Below are positions 30,642 to 39,708 of a stretch of DNA of 64,000 nucleotides, piece by piece. Below the pieces are notes generated by a model. It did not search any database, was not told the DNA's origin, and saw only the letters and a list, made by a program, of their open reading frames with translations. How positions within the stretch are numbered: the stretch's first letter is position 1; each line of letters starts with the position of its first letter. Origin of the DNA: Deltaproteobacteria bacterium (GTDB lineage: Bacteria; JAMCPX01); the NCBI GenBank assembly GCA_023382265.1, contig JAMCPX010000061.1, forward strand, positions 17,807 through 81,806, written 5' to 3'. A program made the position numbers and the translations under genes.

Positions 30642-31462
30642 CACAATCATTACAGGCATTCATTCTCGGCGTTGTACAGGGACTTACTGCATTCCTTCCG
30701 GTAAGCAGCTGGTCACATCTCATAGTGTTTCCATGGCTGCTAAAATGGAACAATACATTCCTCAGCAGCCTTACATTTCAGGTGGCACTTCAGCTAGGCT
30801 CTGTGCTTGCATTGATCAGTTTTTACTGGAAAGAATGGCTTACACTCATAAAAGAATTTATTATAGGCATTAAAGAAAGACACCCGTACAGCAATTTCCA
30901 TAGAAAGCTTGTCCTGTACGTTATCGCAGCCACAATACCGGGTTCGATTCTTGGTTATCTTTTTGAAAAGCAGGTCAAAGAGGTATTGAGAAACCCTCTG
31001 AATGTCGGCATTGCAATGATCGTATTCGGTATTGTTCTGTATTTCGCGGATCGTGTAGCCCGTTCCAATACAAGACCTTATGAACGGATAACACTTAAAG
31101 ATAGTATTGTAATAGGAACTGCACAGGCACTTGCACTTGCCCCCGGCGTTTCGCGATCCGGTATTACAATGACAGCAGCCCTTTTCCTTGGGCTTGATCG
31201 TGAGACATCAGCGCACTTTTCCTTTTTGCTTGCAATGCCTATACTCCTTGGTGCCTCATTGTTAAAACTTCACAAACTGGTGCATAATTTTCCTGCATCG
31301 GAGGTCAGGCCTTTTATATGGGGTATTGCAGGTTCAGCTGTTGTCAGCTATATTGTTATCGGCGTGCTGTTAAAGTATCTGAAAAAACACAGTTTTGTCC
31401 CGTTTGTGTGGTACCGCATTATATTTGGTGCATTTCTAATAATGATGTATTTTACAAGATAA
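30638..31462 (+). CDS. uppP: undecaprenyl-diphosphatase, UppP/BacA family, variant active site
   Basis: Polytopic phosphatase that recycles undecaprenyl diphosphate for peptidoglycan and other glycan synthesis. The second motif PGVSRSGITM is intact. The first reads Q14-G-L-T-A18-FLPVSS-W-S-H27 where the family normally has (E/Q)GLTEFLPVSSTGH: the second conserved glutamate (E21 in E. coli) is alanine and TG before the histidine is WS. Q at the first position is common. 274 residues, otherwise normal. Activity may be altered. It is translated from an ATG overlapping an 11-codon leader. Confidence 0.88.
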   Translation: MTQSLQAFILGVVQGLTAFLPVSSWSHLIVFPWLLKWNNTFLSSLTFQVALQLGSVLALISFYWKEWLTLIKEFIIGIKERHPYSNFHRKLVLYVIAATIPGSILGYLFEKQVKEVLRNPLNVGIAMIVFGIVLYFADRVARSNTRPYERITLKDSIVIGTAQALALAPGVSRSGITMTAALFLGLDRETSAHFSFLLAMPILLGASLLKLHKLVHNFPASEVRPFIWGIAGSAVVSYIVIGVLLKYLKKHSFVPFVWYRIIFGAFLIMMYFTR

Positions 31463-31478
31463 TGTATAAGGAGGTATT

Positions 31479-31913
31479 ATGGGTTATGTAAACAAGGTGA
31501 TACTTATTGGTAATCTTGGTAAGGAGCCTGAAATAAGGCAGCTGCCGAGCGGTCAGAATGTTGCATCATTTTCGCTTGCAACGACAGAGAGCTATACAAG
31601 CAAAACCGGAGAAAAGGTTAAGCAAACAGAATGGCACAGAATTACAGCATTCGGGAAGCTTGCAGATATAGCAGGTAAATACCTGCATAAGGGCAAACAG
31701 GTATACATAGAGGGGAAGCTCAGGACAAGGCAGTGGGAAGACCAGAACAACCAGAAGCGGAGCACAACAGAGATCGTTGCGCTTACAATACAGTTACTCG
31801 GATCAATGGCTCAAGATACTCAAGCAACAGAGGTTTATCAAGAACCGCAAACAATGGAACCGCATGACAATGACGTAAACAATGAGCCGGGTGAAGATGA
31901 TGTGCCGTTTTAA
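31479..31913 (+). CDS. ssb: single-stranded DNA-binding protein
   Basis: OB-fold protein coating ssDNA in replication and repair. It opens [20 protein letters not shown], has [39 protein letters not shown] and ends in the acidic partner-binding tip DDVPF after a short linker. 144 residues. An AAGGAGG ribosome site is 6 bp upstream and uppP lies 16 bp before. Confidence 0.96.
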   Translation: MGYVNKVILIGNLGKEPEIRQLPSGQNVASFSLATTESYTSKTGEKVKQTEWHRITAFGKLADIAGKYLHKGKQVYIEGKLRTRQWEDQNNQKRSTTEIVALTIQLLGSMAQDTQATEVYQEPQTMEPHDNDVNNEPGEDDVPF

Positions 31914-32033
31914 AAAAATGTGTATTTAACAGCGAATCGAAAATATATAAATGCATAGTCAGGCACTCAAATTTTCCTAAAAATACTATTCTTATCAACT
32001 TTAAAGCTCTTTTTTTTTAAGAGGAATTGAATT

Positions 32034-33752
32034 ATGGAAAAGCTTTCGAAGGAACAGATTTTAAAATCACTTGAGTTATTCTCTAAAGTAAAAAGCCATA
32101 GGTTTTTTTATAAGGCGAGTGGATTTACGGATGAGGAACTCGACAGGCCGCTCATTGTTATTGCCAATTCAATGCAGGATGCAGGCATCGGGCACATTCA
32201 TTTAAAACAGCTCGCTGATGCGGTTAAAGCAGGCATATATCTTGCAGGCGGAACACCAGTCGAGTTCAACACGATAGGACCGTGCGGCGGATATTGCAAA
32301 GATAGTTCTCTCGATCCAGCCCTGCTTTTATACGATTTGCCGCAGCGTGATGCTATTGCAGATTCTGTTGAAATACAGGTTAAAAATCTTGGTGCAGATG
32401 GTATCGTAATGATCGGCACATGTGATAAATCTGTCCCGGGTTTATGGCTTGCCGGTGCAAGGCTTGATTTGCCGACGATCTTCTATACCGGTGGCCCTGC
32501 ACTGCCGGGGATGTTCGAAGGTAAATCTACAACATTCCCAACCGACGTTATTCTTGAAGGTGTAAATAGAACACTATCGGGTAAAATGAGTGAACAGGAA
32601 TTTGAAAACAAGATGTACGATATGGAAGATAAATGGGTAACCTCATGTGGTGCATGCCCTGAGCTCACGACCGCAAATACCGTCCAGATGGCAACAGAGG
32701 TAATGGGGCTTACGTTGCCGGGTATATCAACAACGCCGGGAGGTGATCTTATGCAAAGGGTAAGACTTGCAAAGAAGACAGGATATGCAATTGTAGAGCT
32801 TGTAAAAAAAGGAAAAAGGTTTAGAGATTTTGTCTCCGAGTCTGCAATAAAGGATGCTATCAGACTTGTAATGGCAATGTCGGGAAGCACTAATGGTATT
32901 CTTCACCTGCTTGCACTCGCGTATACACTCGGGCTCGGGATCAATCTTGATACTGTAACAGAGATAGGAGATCAAACGCCTTATTTTGTTCCTTTAAGAC
33001 CAAGTGGACCATTTACGGTTGTAGATCTTCATTATTCAGGCGGACCAATGGCTGTTTTGAAAAGGATTGAAGATAAGATTGATACTAACAGGCTGACTGT
33101 TACAGGCGAGAGCATCGGTGAAAGGTTGAAAAAGACATATATAAAAAATGAAAAAGTTATTCTGCCTGTTGAAAAGGCATTGTCTCCATTTGGGGGCATT
33201 GTTGTTCTTAAAGGTAATCTTGCACCCGGCGGCTCTCTTGCCAGATATACAATTGTTCATAAAGAAAACAGGCATTTTGTAGGCAAGGCAAAATGTTTTA
33301 ATGATGAGCAAGAGGCTATTTTCACAATTCTATCGGGCGAGATTGAATCGGGTGATGTAATAGTTTTGCGGTACCAGGGACCAAGAGGAGGACCTGGTTT
33401 TGCTGAGAACTTTAGAACAGTGTTAATACTTGGAAGCCTTGGTTTGCACGATGTTGCTGTCATTACTGACTCAAGATTTTCAGGTGCAACAACCGGTGCA
33501 CTGTATGTCGGTTACGTGTCCCCGGAAGCTCAGGTTGGAGGTCCTATTGCTGCCCTGAAAAACGGTGATTTAATTTCGATTGATATTGCACAAAGAAAAC
33601 TGTCGGTAAACCTGACCGATGATGAGATTAAGCAAAGGCTTTCAGAATGGAGCCCGCCCCCATCAAAGATAAAAGAAGGCGTACTCGTACAATGGTATAT
33701 TTCTGCAGGGCAGTTCGAAACAGGCGCAATGCTGCCAAGAAAACTATATTGA
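32034..33752 (+). CDS. divergent IlvD/Edd-family dehydratase
   Basis: Fe-S dehydratase of the family containing dihydroxy-acid dehydratase and phosphogluconate dehydratase. The fold is clear from EFNTIGP, GTCDKSVPG (C130), TSCGACPELTTANTV (C205, C208), MSGSTNGILHLL and GNLAPGGSLARYT. Key positions differ from canonical IlvD. The DDGIAMGHGGM metal segment is replaced by C84-GGY-C88-KDSSLDPA, and the FSGGTSG catalytic serine is threonine (T487 in FSGATTG). 572 residues. Substrate is therefore uncertain; isoleucine/valine synthesis cannot be assumed. No ilv genes are adjacent. Confidence 0.78.
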   Translation: MEKLSKEQILKSLELFSKVKSHRFFYKASGFTDEELDRPLIVIANSMQDAGIGHIHLKQLADAVKAGIYLAGGTPVEFNTIGPCGGYCKDSSLDPALLLYDLPQRDAIADSVEIQVKNLGADGIVMIGTCDKSVPGLWLAGARLDLPTIFYTGGPALPGMFEGKSTTFPTDVILEGVNRTLSGKMSEQEFENKMYDMEDKWVTSCGACPELTTANTVQMATEVMGLTLPGISTTPGGDLMQRVRLAKKTGYAIVELVKKGKRFRDFVSESAIKDAIRLVMAMSGSTNGILHLLALAYTLGLGINLDTVTEIGDQTPYFVPLRPSGPFTVVDLHYSGGPMAVLKRIEDKIDTNRLTVTGESIGERLKKTYIKNEKVILPVEKALSPFGGIVVLKGNLAPGGSLARYTIVHKENRHFVGKAKCFNDEQEAIFTILSGEIESGDVIVLRYQGPRGGPGFAENFRTVLILGSLGLHDVAVITDSRFSGATTGALYVGYVSPEAQVGGPIAALKNGDLISIDIAQRKLSVNLTDDEIKQRLSEWSPPPSKIKEGVLVQWYISAGQFETGAMLPRKLY

Positions 33753-33835
33753 CCCGAAAAACACAATAAGGAAGCTTACCCTTTCAATGCCGTTTCACTT
33801 TTTGTGTCCATGTTTGTATGCAGCAAATGCCCATA

Positions 33836-35014
33836 CTACATACCGCCTATCACCTTAAGAATAAAGCCTTTAAGATACTCGCCTTCACGATGGTATATGT
33901 TTACAGGATGATCAACAGGCTGGCCTATCCTTCTCAGGATCTGGATTTCTTTGCGCGCCTCTATAGCTGAATTAAAAAGGATCTGCTGGAATAGTTCTGT
34001 GCTTATTGCCTGAGAGCAGGAAAAGGAGAACAGTATGCCGCCAGGAGAGAGCTTTTTGATTGCCTGTATGTTCAGCTCTTTATAGCCTGTCAATGCTTCT
34101 TTAACTGAAGATTTTGACCTTGCAAACGGAGGGGGATCAAGCACGATTATGTCGTATTGTGAATCGGTCTCCCTTAGAAATCTGAACACATCCTTTTGAA
34201 TGAATCGTGCAGTGTTAATATTATTCAGGCTTATATTCTTTTCTGCGATGCTAAATACGTGGACTGATTCATCTACAGAAACTATACTTTTTGCACCGCC
34301 TGCGCCGGCATAAACAGAAAAACCGCCTGTATATGAAAAACAATCACACACACGTTTGTTCCTGGATATCTCACCCAAAAGATACCTGCTATCACGTTGA
34401 TCAAGGAAGAAACCTGTTTTCTGTCCCGATTGCGGGTTTATTGAAAAAGTATGTCCATATTCTTGAATCATGATTTCCGATTTTACATCACCATAAAGAT
34501 TTTGTCTTATAGATTTTAAACCTTCTTTAGCCATTGCAGAAGTATCCGATTTCTCATATATAAAATCGGGCTTAAACAATTCTCTCAGGATAGATACAAC
34601 GTCTTGCTTAAACGACTCCATGCCTGCTGTAAGAAACTGGCAAACAATACCTTTATTATACACATCAACAATCAGGCCTGGCAAGAAATCACCTTCAGAA
34701 TGGATCAATCTGTATGCATTCGTAAATGGTATTACGAATTGTTTCCTGAGATTGAATGCTGTTTCTATCTTTTCTTTTAAAAAGTTCCTGTCTAATTCAA
34801 TAGCCCTGTGAGCTAAGACCCTGCATGTAATCTGTGATTTTGTGTTTACGTAACCCCTTGCGACGAATTTATTTTTATAACTAAAGATGTCGCACATCTG
34901 TCCGGGTTCTTTATAATCTTCAATCTTTTCTACAGAGCCCGAATATACCCATGGACTACCGTGCAGTATTGGGCCTTCTTTCCCTTTTTTTAGAAATACC
35001 GATGCAATATTCAT
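33836..35014 (-). CDS. RlmI-like SAM-dependent rRNA cytosine-C5 methyltransferase
   Basis: N-terminal PUA domain (LHGSPWVYSGSVEKIED) followed by the class I methyltransferase domain: GFFLDQRDSR, CDCFSYTGGFSVYAG (SAM loop), IIVLDPPPFARSK and the SFSCSQAI cysteine motif. This is the RlmI family, which methylates C1962 of 23S rRNA. The start at 35014 (MNIASVFLKKG) was chosen over the longer frame from 35050 because it gives the family's N-terminus. Neither start has a clear ribosome site. Convergent with the dehydratase. Confidence 0.87.
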   Translation of the reverse strand: MNIASVFLKKGKEGPILHGSPWVYSGSVEKIEDYKEPGQMCDIFSYKNKFVARGYVNTKSQITCRVLAHRAIELDRNFLKEKIETAFNLRKQFVIPFTNAYRLIHSEGDFLPGLIVDVYNKGIVCQFLTAGMESFKQDVVSILRELFKPDFIYEKSDTSAMAKEGLKSIRQNLYGDVKSEIMIQEYGHTFSINPQSGQKTGFFLDQRDSRYLLGEISRNKRVCDCFSYTGGFSVYAGAGGAKSIVSVDESVHVFSIAEKNISLNNINTARFIQKDVFRFLRETDSQYDIIVLDPPPFARSKSSVKEALTGYKELNIQAIKKLSPGGILFSFSCSQAISTELFQQILFNSAIEARKEIQILRRIGQPVDHPVNIYHREGEYLKGFILKVIGGM

Positions 35015-35103
35015 GTAAATAGTTATGGTGCATAAATATTTAAAAAGCAACTAACAAAGGATTTTACAATTTTTTTATTGTATGATTTCATTGTATAACT
35101 AAA

Positions 35104-35192
35104 GGAGAGGTGTCCGAGCGGTTTAAGGAGCACGCCTGGAGAGCGTGTGTCCCGAGCAATTGGGACCGTGGGTTCGAATCCCACCCTCTCCG
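35104..35192 (+). tRNA. tRNA-Ser(GGA)
   Basis: Class II cloverleaf with 7-bp acceptor GGAGAGG/CCTCTCC, anticodon arm CACGC-CTGGAGA-GCGTG (anticodon GGA), a long variable arm (TGTCCCGAGCAATTGGGACC) and T arm with GGTTCGAATCC. CCA is not encoded. A TATAAC at 35093-35098 is close to the 5' end. Confidence 0.95.
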
Positions 35193-35273
35193 TATTTTTG
35201 AAAGATTCAAACGGCAATGTTATCACATACAGCAGGTTGATTTAAAATTTATATATTTTAATGGAGGTGTAGA

Positions 35274-35798
35274 ATGGAAGAATTCGATCTGAAAATGGCT
35301 ATAAGAGAGATACCCGATTTCCCAAAGAAAGGCATACTGTTTTACGACATTACGACCCTTCTTAAAGATGCAAAGTCTTTCCAGCGTACAATAGATATAT
35401 TCGGCAACAGATACATTGACCGTAATATAGACGTTATACTTGCCATAGATGCACGCGGCTTCATAATCGGCTCTGCTCTTGCATACAAACTGGGTAAAGG
35501 GATTGTACTTGTAAGAAAAACAGGAAAGCTTCCTTATAAAACGGTTAAGGCGAGCTATAAACTCGAGTACGGGGTTGATGAGATAGAGATGCACAAGGAT
35601 TCTGTAAAGAAAGGCGATAATGTCCTCATTGTTGATGATCTTCTCGCAACAGGCGGTACAGCTTCTGCCGCTATTCAACTCGTTGAAAAGTCCGGCGGAA
35701 AAATTATTGAATGTGCCTTTGTTATAGAGCTGCTTGGCTTAAAAGGCAGTGGGAGAATAAAGCCGTATCCTGTGTTTTCCTTGATACAGTACAAATAG
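35274..35798 (+). CDS. apt: adenine phosphoribosyltransferase
   Basis: Purine-salvage enzyme making AMP from adenine and PRPP. The PRPP-binding motif VLIVDDLLATGGTASAA is intact. N-terminal IREIPDFPKKGILFYDITTLLKD and VRKTGKLPYKTVKASYKLEYG are typical. 174 residues is the normal length. The GGAGGTGTAG ribosome site lies just before the ATG. Confidence 0.96.
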   Translation: MEEFDLKMAIREIPDFPKKGILFYDITTLLKDAKSFQRTIDIFGNRYIDRNIDVILAIDARGFIIGSALAYKLGKGIVLVRKTGKLPYKTVKASYKLEYGVDEIEMHKDSVKKGDNVLIVDDLLATGGTASAAIQLVEKSGGKIIECAFVIELLGLKGSGRIKPYPVFSLIQYK

Positions 35799-35821
35799 GT
35801 TAAAGTAAAGGAGCGGTTAAT

Positions 35822-36667
35822 ATGAAAAAGGGGGGATATTTAATCGTATTAAGTATGATACTGATAGTATTAACGGTAAAATCTGCCGCTGCAAACGGAC
35901 TACGCTGGGCAACGGATAAACCAGAGCCGGAAAAACAATGGGCGCCAAGGCCCGGGGTCCTGAAAAATGCATATATAATTTCCCAAATGACAGATAAACC
36001 TATTGCGAATTTAAAGAGAGCTATTGATATATGTAATAATTATATAAAAGAGTATTCAAATGATACCGACAGGATAGTTGATGCTTATGTAATTCTGGCT
36101 GAATCCTATTTTAATCTTGGAGAGTTTCATAATAATGACAGCAAACGGTTGGGCTATTATGAACAGGGGGAAAAGGAAGCTGACATGCTTATAAAAATCG
36201 CGCCTGACAGATGGGACGGCTGGTTCTGGTGGTCGGCTAATGCAGGCAGAATCTCACAGTTGAAAGGTGTATTAAGCTCAATATTTCTTTTTGGGTCTTT
36301 TAAGAAACACATTTTTACCGCACAAAAACTTGCACCCAATAGTCCACTCGTTCTTGATGGGTTAGGCGTAATGTACAGGCAGCTTCCATGGATAGCAGGT
36401 GGGGATAAGCATAAATCGGAAGCGTATTTAAAGAAAGCATTGGCAATCGATCCTCATATTACCATAGCAAGATTGGATCTATCGATAACCCTTCTTGAAA
36501 TGGACAAAAAAGCAGAAGCAATAAAAGAGCTGAACAAGATTGTAAACGAAAAGCATCCAGCATGGGCCGCACATTATCTTAAATGGGATAAACCAAAGGC
36601 AGAGGCACTTTTAAAAAACATAACCGATTATAAAGCGCTTTTGGATAGATGGCACATGCTCATGTAA
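35822..36667 (+). CDS. exported TPR-like protein resembling TRAP-transporter T component
   Basis: 281 residues with a signal peptide (about 1-24, cut near SAAA-NG). The middle contains WDGWFWWSANAGRISQLKGVLSSIFLFGSFKKHI, which resembles the TatT/TRAP-associated family of periplasmic trimeric TPR proteins. Later TPR-like helices include KSEAYLKKALAIDPHITIARLDLSITLLEMDKKAEAIKELN. No TRAP permease genes are nearby, so the partner is unknown. Confidence 0.65.
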   Translation: MKKGGYLIVLSMILIVLTVKSAAANGLRWATDKPEPEKQWAPRPGVLKNAYIISQMTDKPIANLKRAIDICNNYIKEYSNDTDRIVDAYVILAESYFNLGEFHNNDSKRLGYYEQGEKEADMLIKIAPDRWDGWFWWSANAGRISQLKGVLSSIFLFGSFKKHIFTAQKLAPNSPLVLDGLGVMYRQLPWIAGGDKHKSEAYLKKALAIDPHITIARLDLSITLLEMDKKAEAIKELNKIVNEKHPAWAAHYLKWDKPKAEALLKNITDYKALLDRWHMLM

Positions 36668-36724
36668 CGGTATACTGATCAGGATAACGCTTTTGAAAAT
36701 AATGGCTAAAGGTAAGATATTGAA

Positions 36725-36847
36725 ATGAATCATCATAAAGGTCTATTTGATAAGATAGCCAAGTTTTACGGCTGGTTTTTTGGATATCAATCCTTAAGGT
36801 TGTTCAATTCACTTCACAAGTGTCATGGTACATCTGCGTACCAGTAA
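36725..36847 (+). pseudogene. remnant of a SAM-methyltransferase N-terminus
   Basis: A 40-codon frame beginning MNHHKGLFDKIAKFYGWFFG stops early at TAA. The opening resembles class I SAM methyltransferases that begin with a FDxIAxxYxxFFGYQ segment, and nothing downstream continues it. The surrounding 36.67-37.09 kb otherwise contains only AT-rich sequence and the thrC promoter. Interpreted as gene decay; homology is from pattern memory only. Confidence 0.4.
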
Positions 36848-37027
36848 ATTAAATAGCATTATCACACAGGCTATCTGGTGGATATCTGGGCACACCTGTG
36901 TACAAGTAAGCAGTCCACCCGCTTCGCTTATATTTGCTCCGGCCCTTGTTGAGATTAAATGATCTCAGAAATCTGTTTTCTTATAAAATTGTTGCAAGAG
37001 CAAATGTATTTGCTTTAAATTATTAAC

Positions 37028-37056
37028 TTGACTAAGAAACAAAAAATGTATATTTA
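37028..37056 (+). promoter_or_regulatory. promoter of the threonine/cysteine cluster
   Basis: TTGACT (37028-37033), 17 bp, then TATTTA (37051-37056), 41 bp before the threonine synthase ATG, which has an AAGGAGG ribosome site. Confidence 0.55.
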
Positions 37057-37097
37057 ATAGTTGAGTATACTACTAAGGATTAAAAGAAGGAGGTTAT

Positions 37098-38345
37098 ATG
37101 GGCTTTGTAAAGGGCTTAAGATGCCGTGAATGTGGTGAAGTGTATCCTGAATCGCCTGTTCATGTCTGTGAGTTATGCTTTGGACCACTTGAAGTAGTGT
37201 ATGATTATGATAAAATAAAAAAAATATTAACAAAAGATGTCATAGCACCACGATCAAAAGGGATGTGGAGATATAAAGAGTTACTCCCGATAAAAGGAGA
37301 ACCGGTTGTTGGATATGATACAGGATTTACTCCTCTTATAAAGGCCAATAATCTTGCAAAGATACTCGGTGTTAAAGAGATATACATAAAAAACGATACC
37401 GTGAATCATCCGACATTCTCGTTTAAGGACAGGGTTGTTTCCGTTGCAATATCAAAAGCAAAGGAGTTTGGATTTGATACAGTTGCCTGTGCATCAACAG
37501 GAAACCTTGCCAATTCCGTAGCCGCGAATGCAGCTACATGCGGTATGAAAAGTTATGTATTTATCCCGTATAACCTTGAGCAGGCAAAGATCATTAACAC
37601 GCAGGTATACGGGGCAAATGTGATCAGCATTAAGGGTAATTATGATGAAGTAAACAGACTTTCCTCTGAGATAGCCGGTAAATACGGTTGGGCATTCGTA
37701 AATATTAATATTAGACCTTATTATGCAGAGGGTTCAAAAACGCTTGGTTTTGAAGTTGCAGAACAACTCGGCTGGCGTGTTCCTAAAAACATTGTTATCC
37801 CGATGGCGAGCGGCTCCCTGCTAACAAAAGTATACAAGGCTTTTAAGGAATTACATGAGCTTGGGCTCGTTCCTGATCTTAAAGTGAAGATATACGGTGC
37901 ACAGGCAACAGGTTGCTCCCCCATATCAACAGCAGTAAAAGAGCATCAGGAACTTTTCAGACCTGTAATCCCAAAAACGATTGCCAAGTCACTTGCTATA
38001 GGTAATCCAGCGGATGGTTTTTATGCAATAGATACGATGAATAAAACGGGTGGTTGGGCAGAGGATGTTACCGATAACGAAGTTATAGATGGTATAAAAC
38101 TGCTTGCATCTGCAGAGGGAATTTTTGCAGAAACAGCAGGAGGTGTAACGATAGCCGTCACAAGAAAACTTATAGAAAATGGTAAAATTCCAAAGGATGA
38201 ATCCATTGTTGTTCTGATTACAGGTAACGGCCTTAAAACTCAAGAAGTACTGATTAACAGAGTTGATTCGTTAAATATCATACCTGCGAAATTAGAAGCA
38301 TTTGATGAATTAATGAAAGGTAAAGAGAAATCAAAAACAAAATAA
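37098..38345 (+). CDS. thrC: threonine synthase
   Basis: PLP enzyme converting O-phosphohomoserine to threonine. A short N-terminal zinc-ribbon (CRECGEVYPESPVHVCELC) is followed by the fold type II core. The PLP lysine is in TFSFKDRVV, the phosphate loop around ASTGNLANSVAANAA and the C-terminal ITGNGLKT. 415 residues, the zinc-ribbon class found in many bacteria and archaea. It heads a run of same-strand sulfur genes with very short gaps; the next gene starts 5 bp after its stop. A related beta-replacement enzyme acting on a phospho-amino acid is the main alternative. Confidence 0.88.
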   Translation: MGFVKGLRCRECGEVYPESPVHVCELCFGPLEVVYDYDKIKKILTKDVIAPRSKGMWRYKELLPIKGEPVVGYDTGFTPLIKANNLAKILGVKEIYIKNDTVNHPTFSFKDRVVSVAISKAKEFGFDTVACASTGNLANSVAANAATCGMKSYVFIPYNLEQAKIINTQVYGANVISIKGNYDEVNRLSSEIAGKYGWAFVNINIRPYYAEGSKTLGFEVAEQLGWRVPKNIVIPMASGSLLTKVYKAFKELHELGLVPDLKVKIYGAQATGCSPISTAVKEHQELFRPVIPKTIAKSLAIGNPADGFYAIDTMNKTGGWAEDVTDNEVIDGIKLLASAEGIFAETAGGVTIAVTRKLIENGKIPKDESIVVLITGNGLKTQEVLINRVDSLNIIPAKLEAFDELMKGKEKSKTK

Positions 38346-38349
38346 TATT

Positions 38350-39291
38350 ATGAAGCATGTAAAGTTAATAAATAACATAGAGCCGGTTATAAGCGGGACT
38401 GTGCTTGAATTTATAGGGAATACACCTTTGTATGAACTCAGGAAACATAACTTTAAAAAAGATAATGTAAATTTATTTGCAAAATTGGAAAAATACAATC
38501 CAGGTGGTTCTATTAAAGATAGGGCTGCATTAAGGATGGTACTCGAAGGGATAAAAACAAAAAAACTTACAAGATCAAAAACAATACTCGAGTCTACCTC
38601 CGGTAATACCGGAATAGCCCTTGCAATGATAGGGGCTGTCCTCGATTATAAAGTTAAACTATACGTACCGAAAAATGTCAGTGAGGAAAGAAAGAAAACA
38701 TTGAACGCATTTGGTGCTGAAGTCATATATACGGACCCTGTTGAAGGCTCTGACGGTGCTTACAGGGATTGTCTTATAGAGTACGAGAAACATAGCGAAA
38801 GGTATTTTAAGCCTGATCAGTACAATAATCCCGCAAACCCTCTTGCACATTACGATACAACAGCTCTTGAGATCATAGAACAGACAAACGGAAGTGTTAC
38901 CCACTTCATAGCGGGTATTGGTACAGCAGGTACGCTTATAGGAACAGGTAAAAGGTTAAAGGAATTTAACCCTTCTATTCAGGTCATAGGCGTGGAACCG
39001 GATTCTCCATTTCACGGACTTGAAGGACTAAAACATCTTGAGAGCTCTATAGTACCGGGAATCTTTGATAAGAGTGTATGCGATAGAATCATTTATGTAA
39101 AAACAGAGGATGCTTATAACCTTGTGCGCAGGCTTGCAAAGGAAGAAGGGCTGCTCGTAGGTGAGTCTTCCGGAGCAGCGCTCTGGGCAGCGCAGCAGGT
39201 TTCAAAAGAGTTGGAAGAGGCTGTGATAGTTACAATCTTTCCCGATGGAGGAGCTAATTATTTCAGTACGAGATTATGGGATGAGATATGA
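38350..39291 (+). CDS. cysteine synthase (CysM/CysK family)
   Basis: PLP beta-replacement enzyme forming cysteine from an activated serine and sulfide or a sulfur-carrier thiocarboxylate. The Schiff-base lysine is in YNPGGSIKDRAAL. STSGNTGIALAM and GIGTAGTLIGTGKRLKE are the substrate and PLP loops. 313 residues. The ATG of the JAMM protease gene overlaps its end. With the protease and carrier next door, it is more likely a CysM type using carrier-bound sulfur (as in Mycobacterium CysM/CysO/Mec) than a sulfide-dependent CysK; this is inference from context. Confidence 0.88.
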   Translation: MKHVKLINNIEPVISGTVLEFIGNTPLYELRKHNFKKDNVNLFAKLEKYNPGGSIKDRAALRMVLEGIKTKKLTRSKTILESTSGNTGIALAMIGAVLDYKVKLYVPKNVSEERKKTLNAFGAEVIYTDPVEGSDGAYRDCLIEYEKHSERYFKPDQYNNPANPLAHYDTTALEIIEQTNGSVTHFIAGIGTAGTLIGTGKRLKEFNPSIQVIGVEPDSPFHGLEGLKHLESSIVPGIFDKSVCDRIIYVKTEDAYNLVRRLAKEEGLLVGESSGAALWAAQQVSKELEEAVIVTIFPDGGANYFSTRLWDEI

Positions 39292-39695
39292 AGTTCGTGA
39301 AAGAAGCTTTGAATGAAATAACAGCACATATCGAACAGACGTATCCCTATGAGGGGTGCGGGGTCATGCTCGGTGTGGATGATAAAGTTATGACGATTTA
39401 CAAGGGAACGAATATAAGGCAGGACAGAAAAGAAGATCGGTTTCTCCTAGATCCATCTGATATTAACGAGGCAGAGAAATTAGCAAGACAGAAAAGCATG
39501 GATGTTCTGGGATTCTATCATTCACACCCCGATCACCCGGCAATGCCTTCTTCGACAGATTTAGAGGATGCATGGGAAGGTTACTATTATCTTATAGCAT
39601 CTGTAAATCATGGAGAGATCGGGGATGTAGGTTTATTTAAACTTTCGGATGCGAAAAACGATTTTATAAAAGAATTAATAAAAATAGAAGAATAG
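39288..39695 (+). CDS. JAMM/MPN+ metalloprotease (Mec-like)
   Basis: Zinc protease of the JAB1/MPN+ family. The motif is complete: E in YPYEGCGVMLG and H-S-H-P-D-H-PAMPS-S-T-D, the HxHx(7)SxxD signature. 135 residues, as in bacterial Mec/HcyD proteins that cut residues after the diglycine of a ThiS-like carrier or release the carrier's cysteine adduct. It sits between the cysteine synthase and the carrier fusion, the partners expected for that job. Confidence 0.87.
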   Translation: MKFVKEALNEITAHIEQTYPYEGCGVMLGVDDKVMTIYKGTNIRQDRKEDRFLLDPSDINEAEKLARQKSMDVLGFYHSHPDHPAMPSSTDLEDAWEGYYYLIASVNHGEIGDVGLFKLSDAKNDFIKELIKIEE

Positions 39696-39708
39696 TAAGG
39701 AGGTTATT

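Noticed and set aside
32034..33752. Straight assignment as ilvD
   Set aside because: The metal-binding segment and the catalytic serine differ and no branched-chain genes are adjacent.
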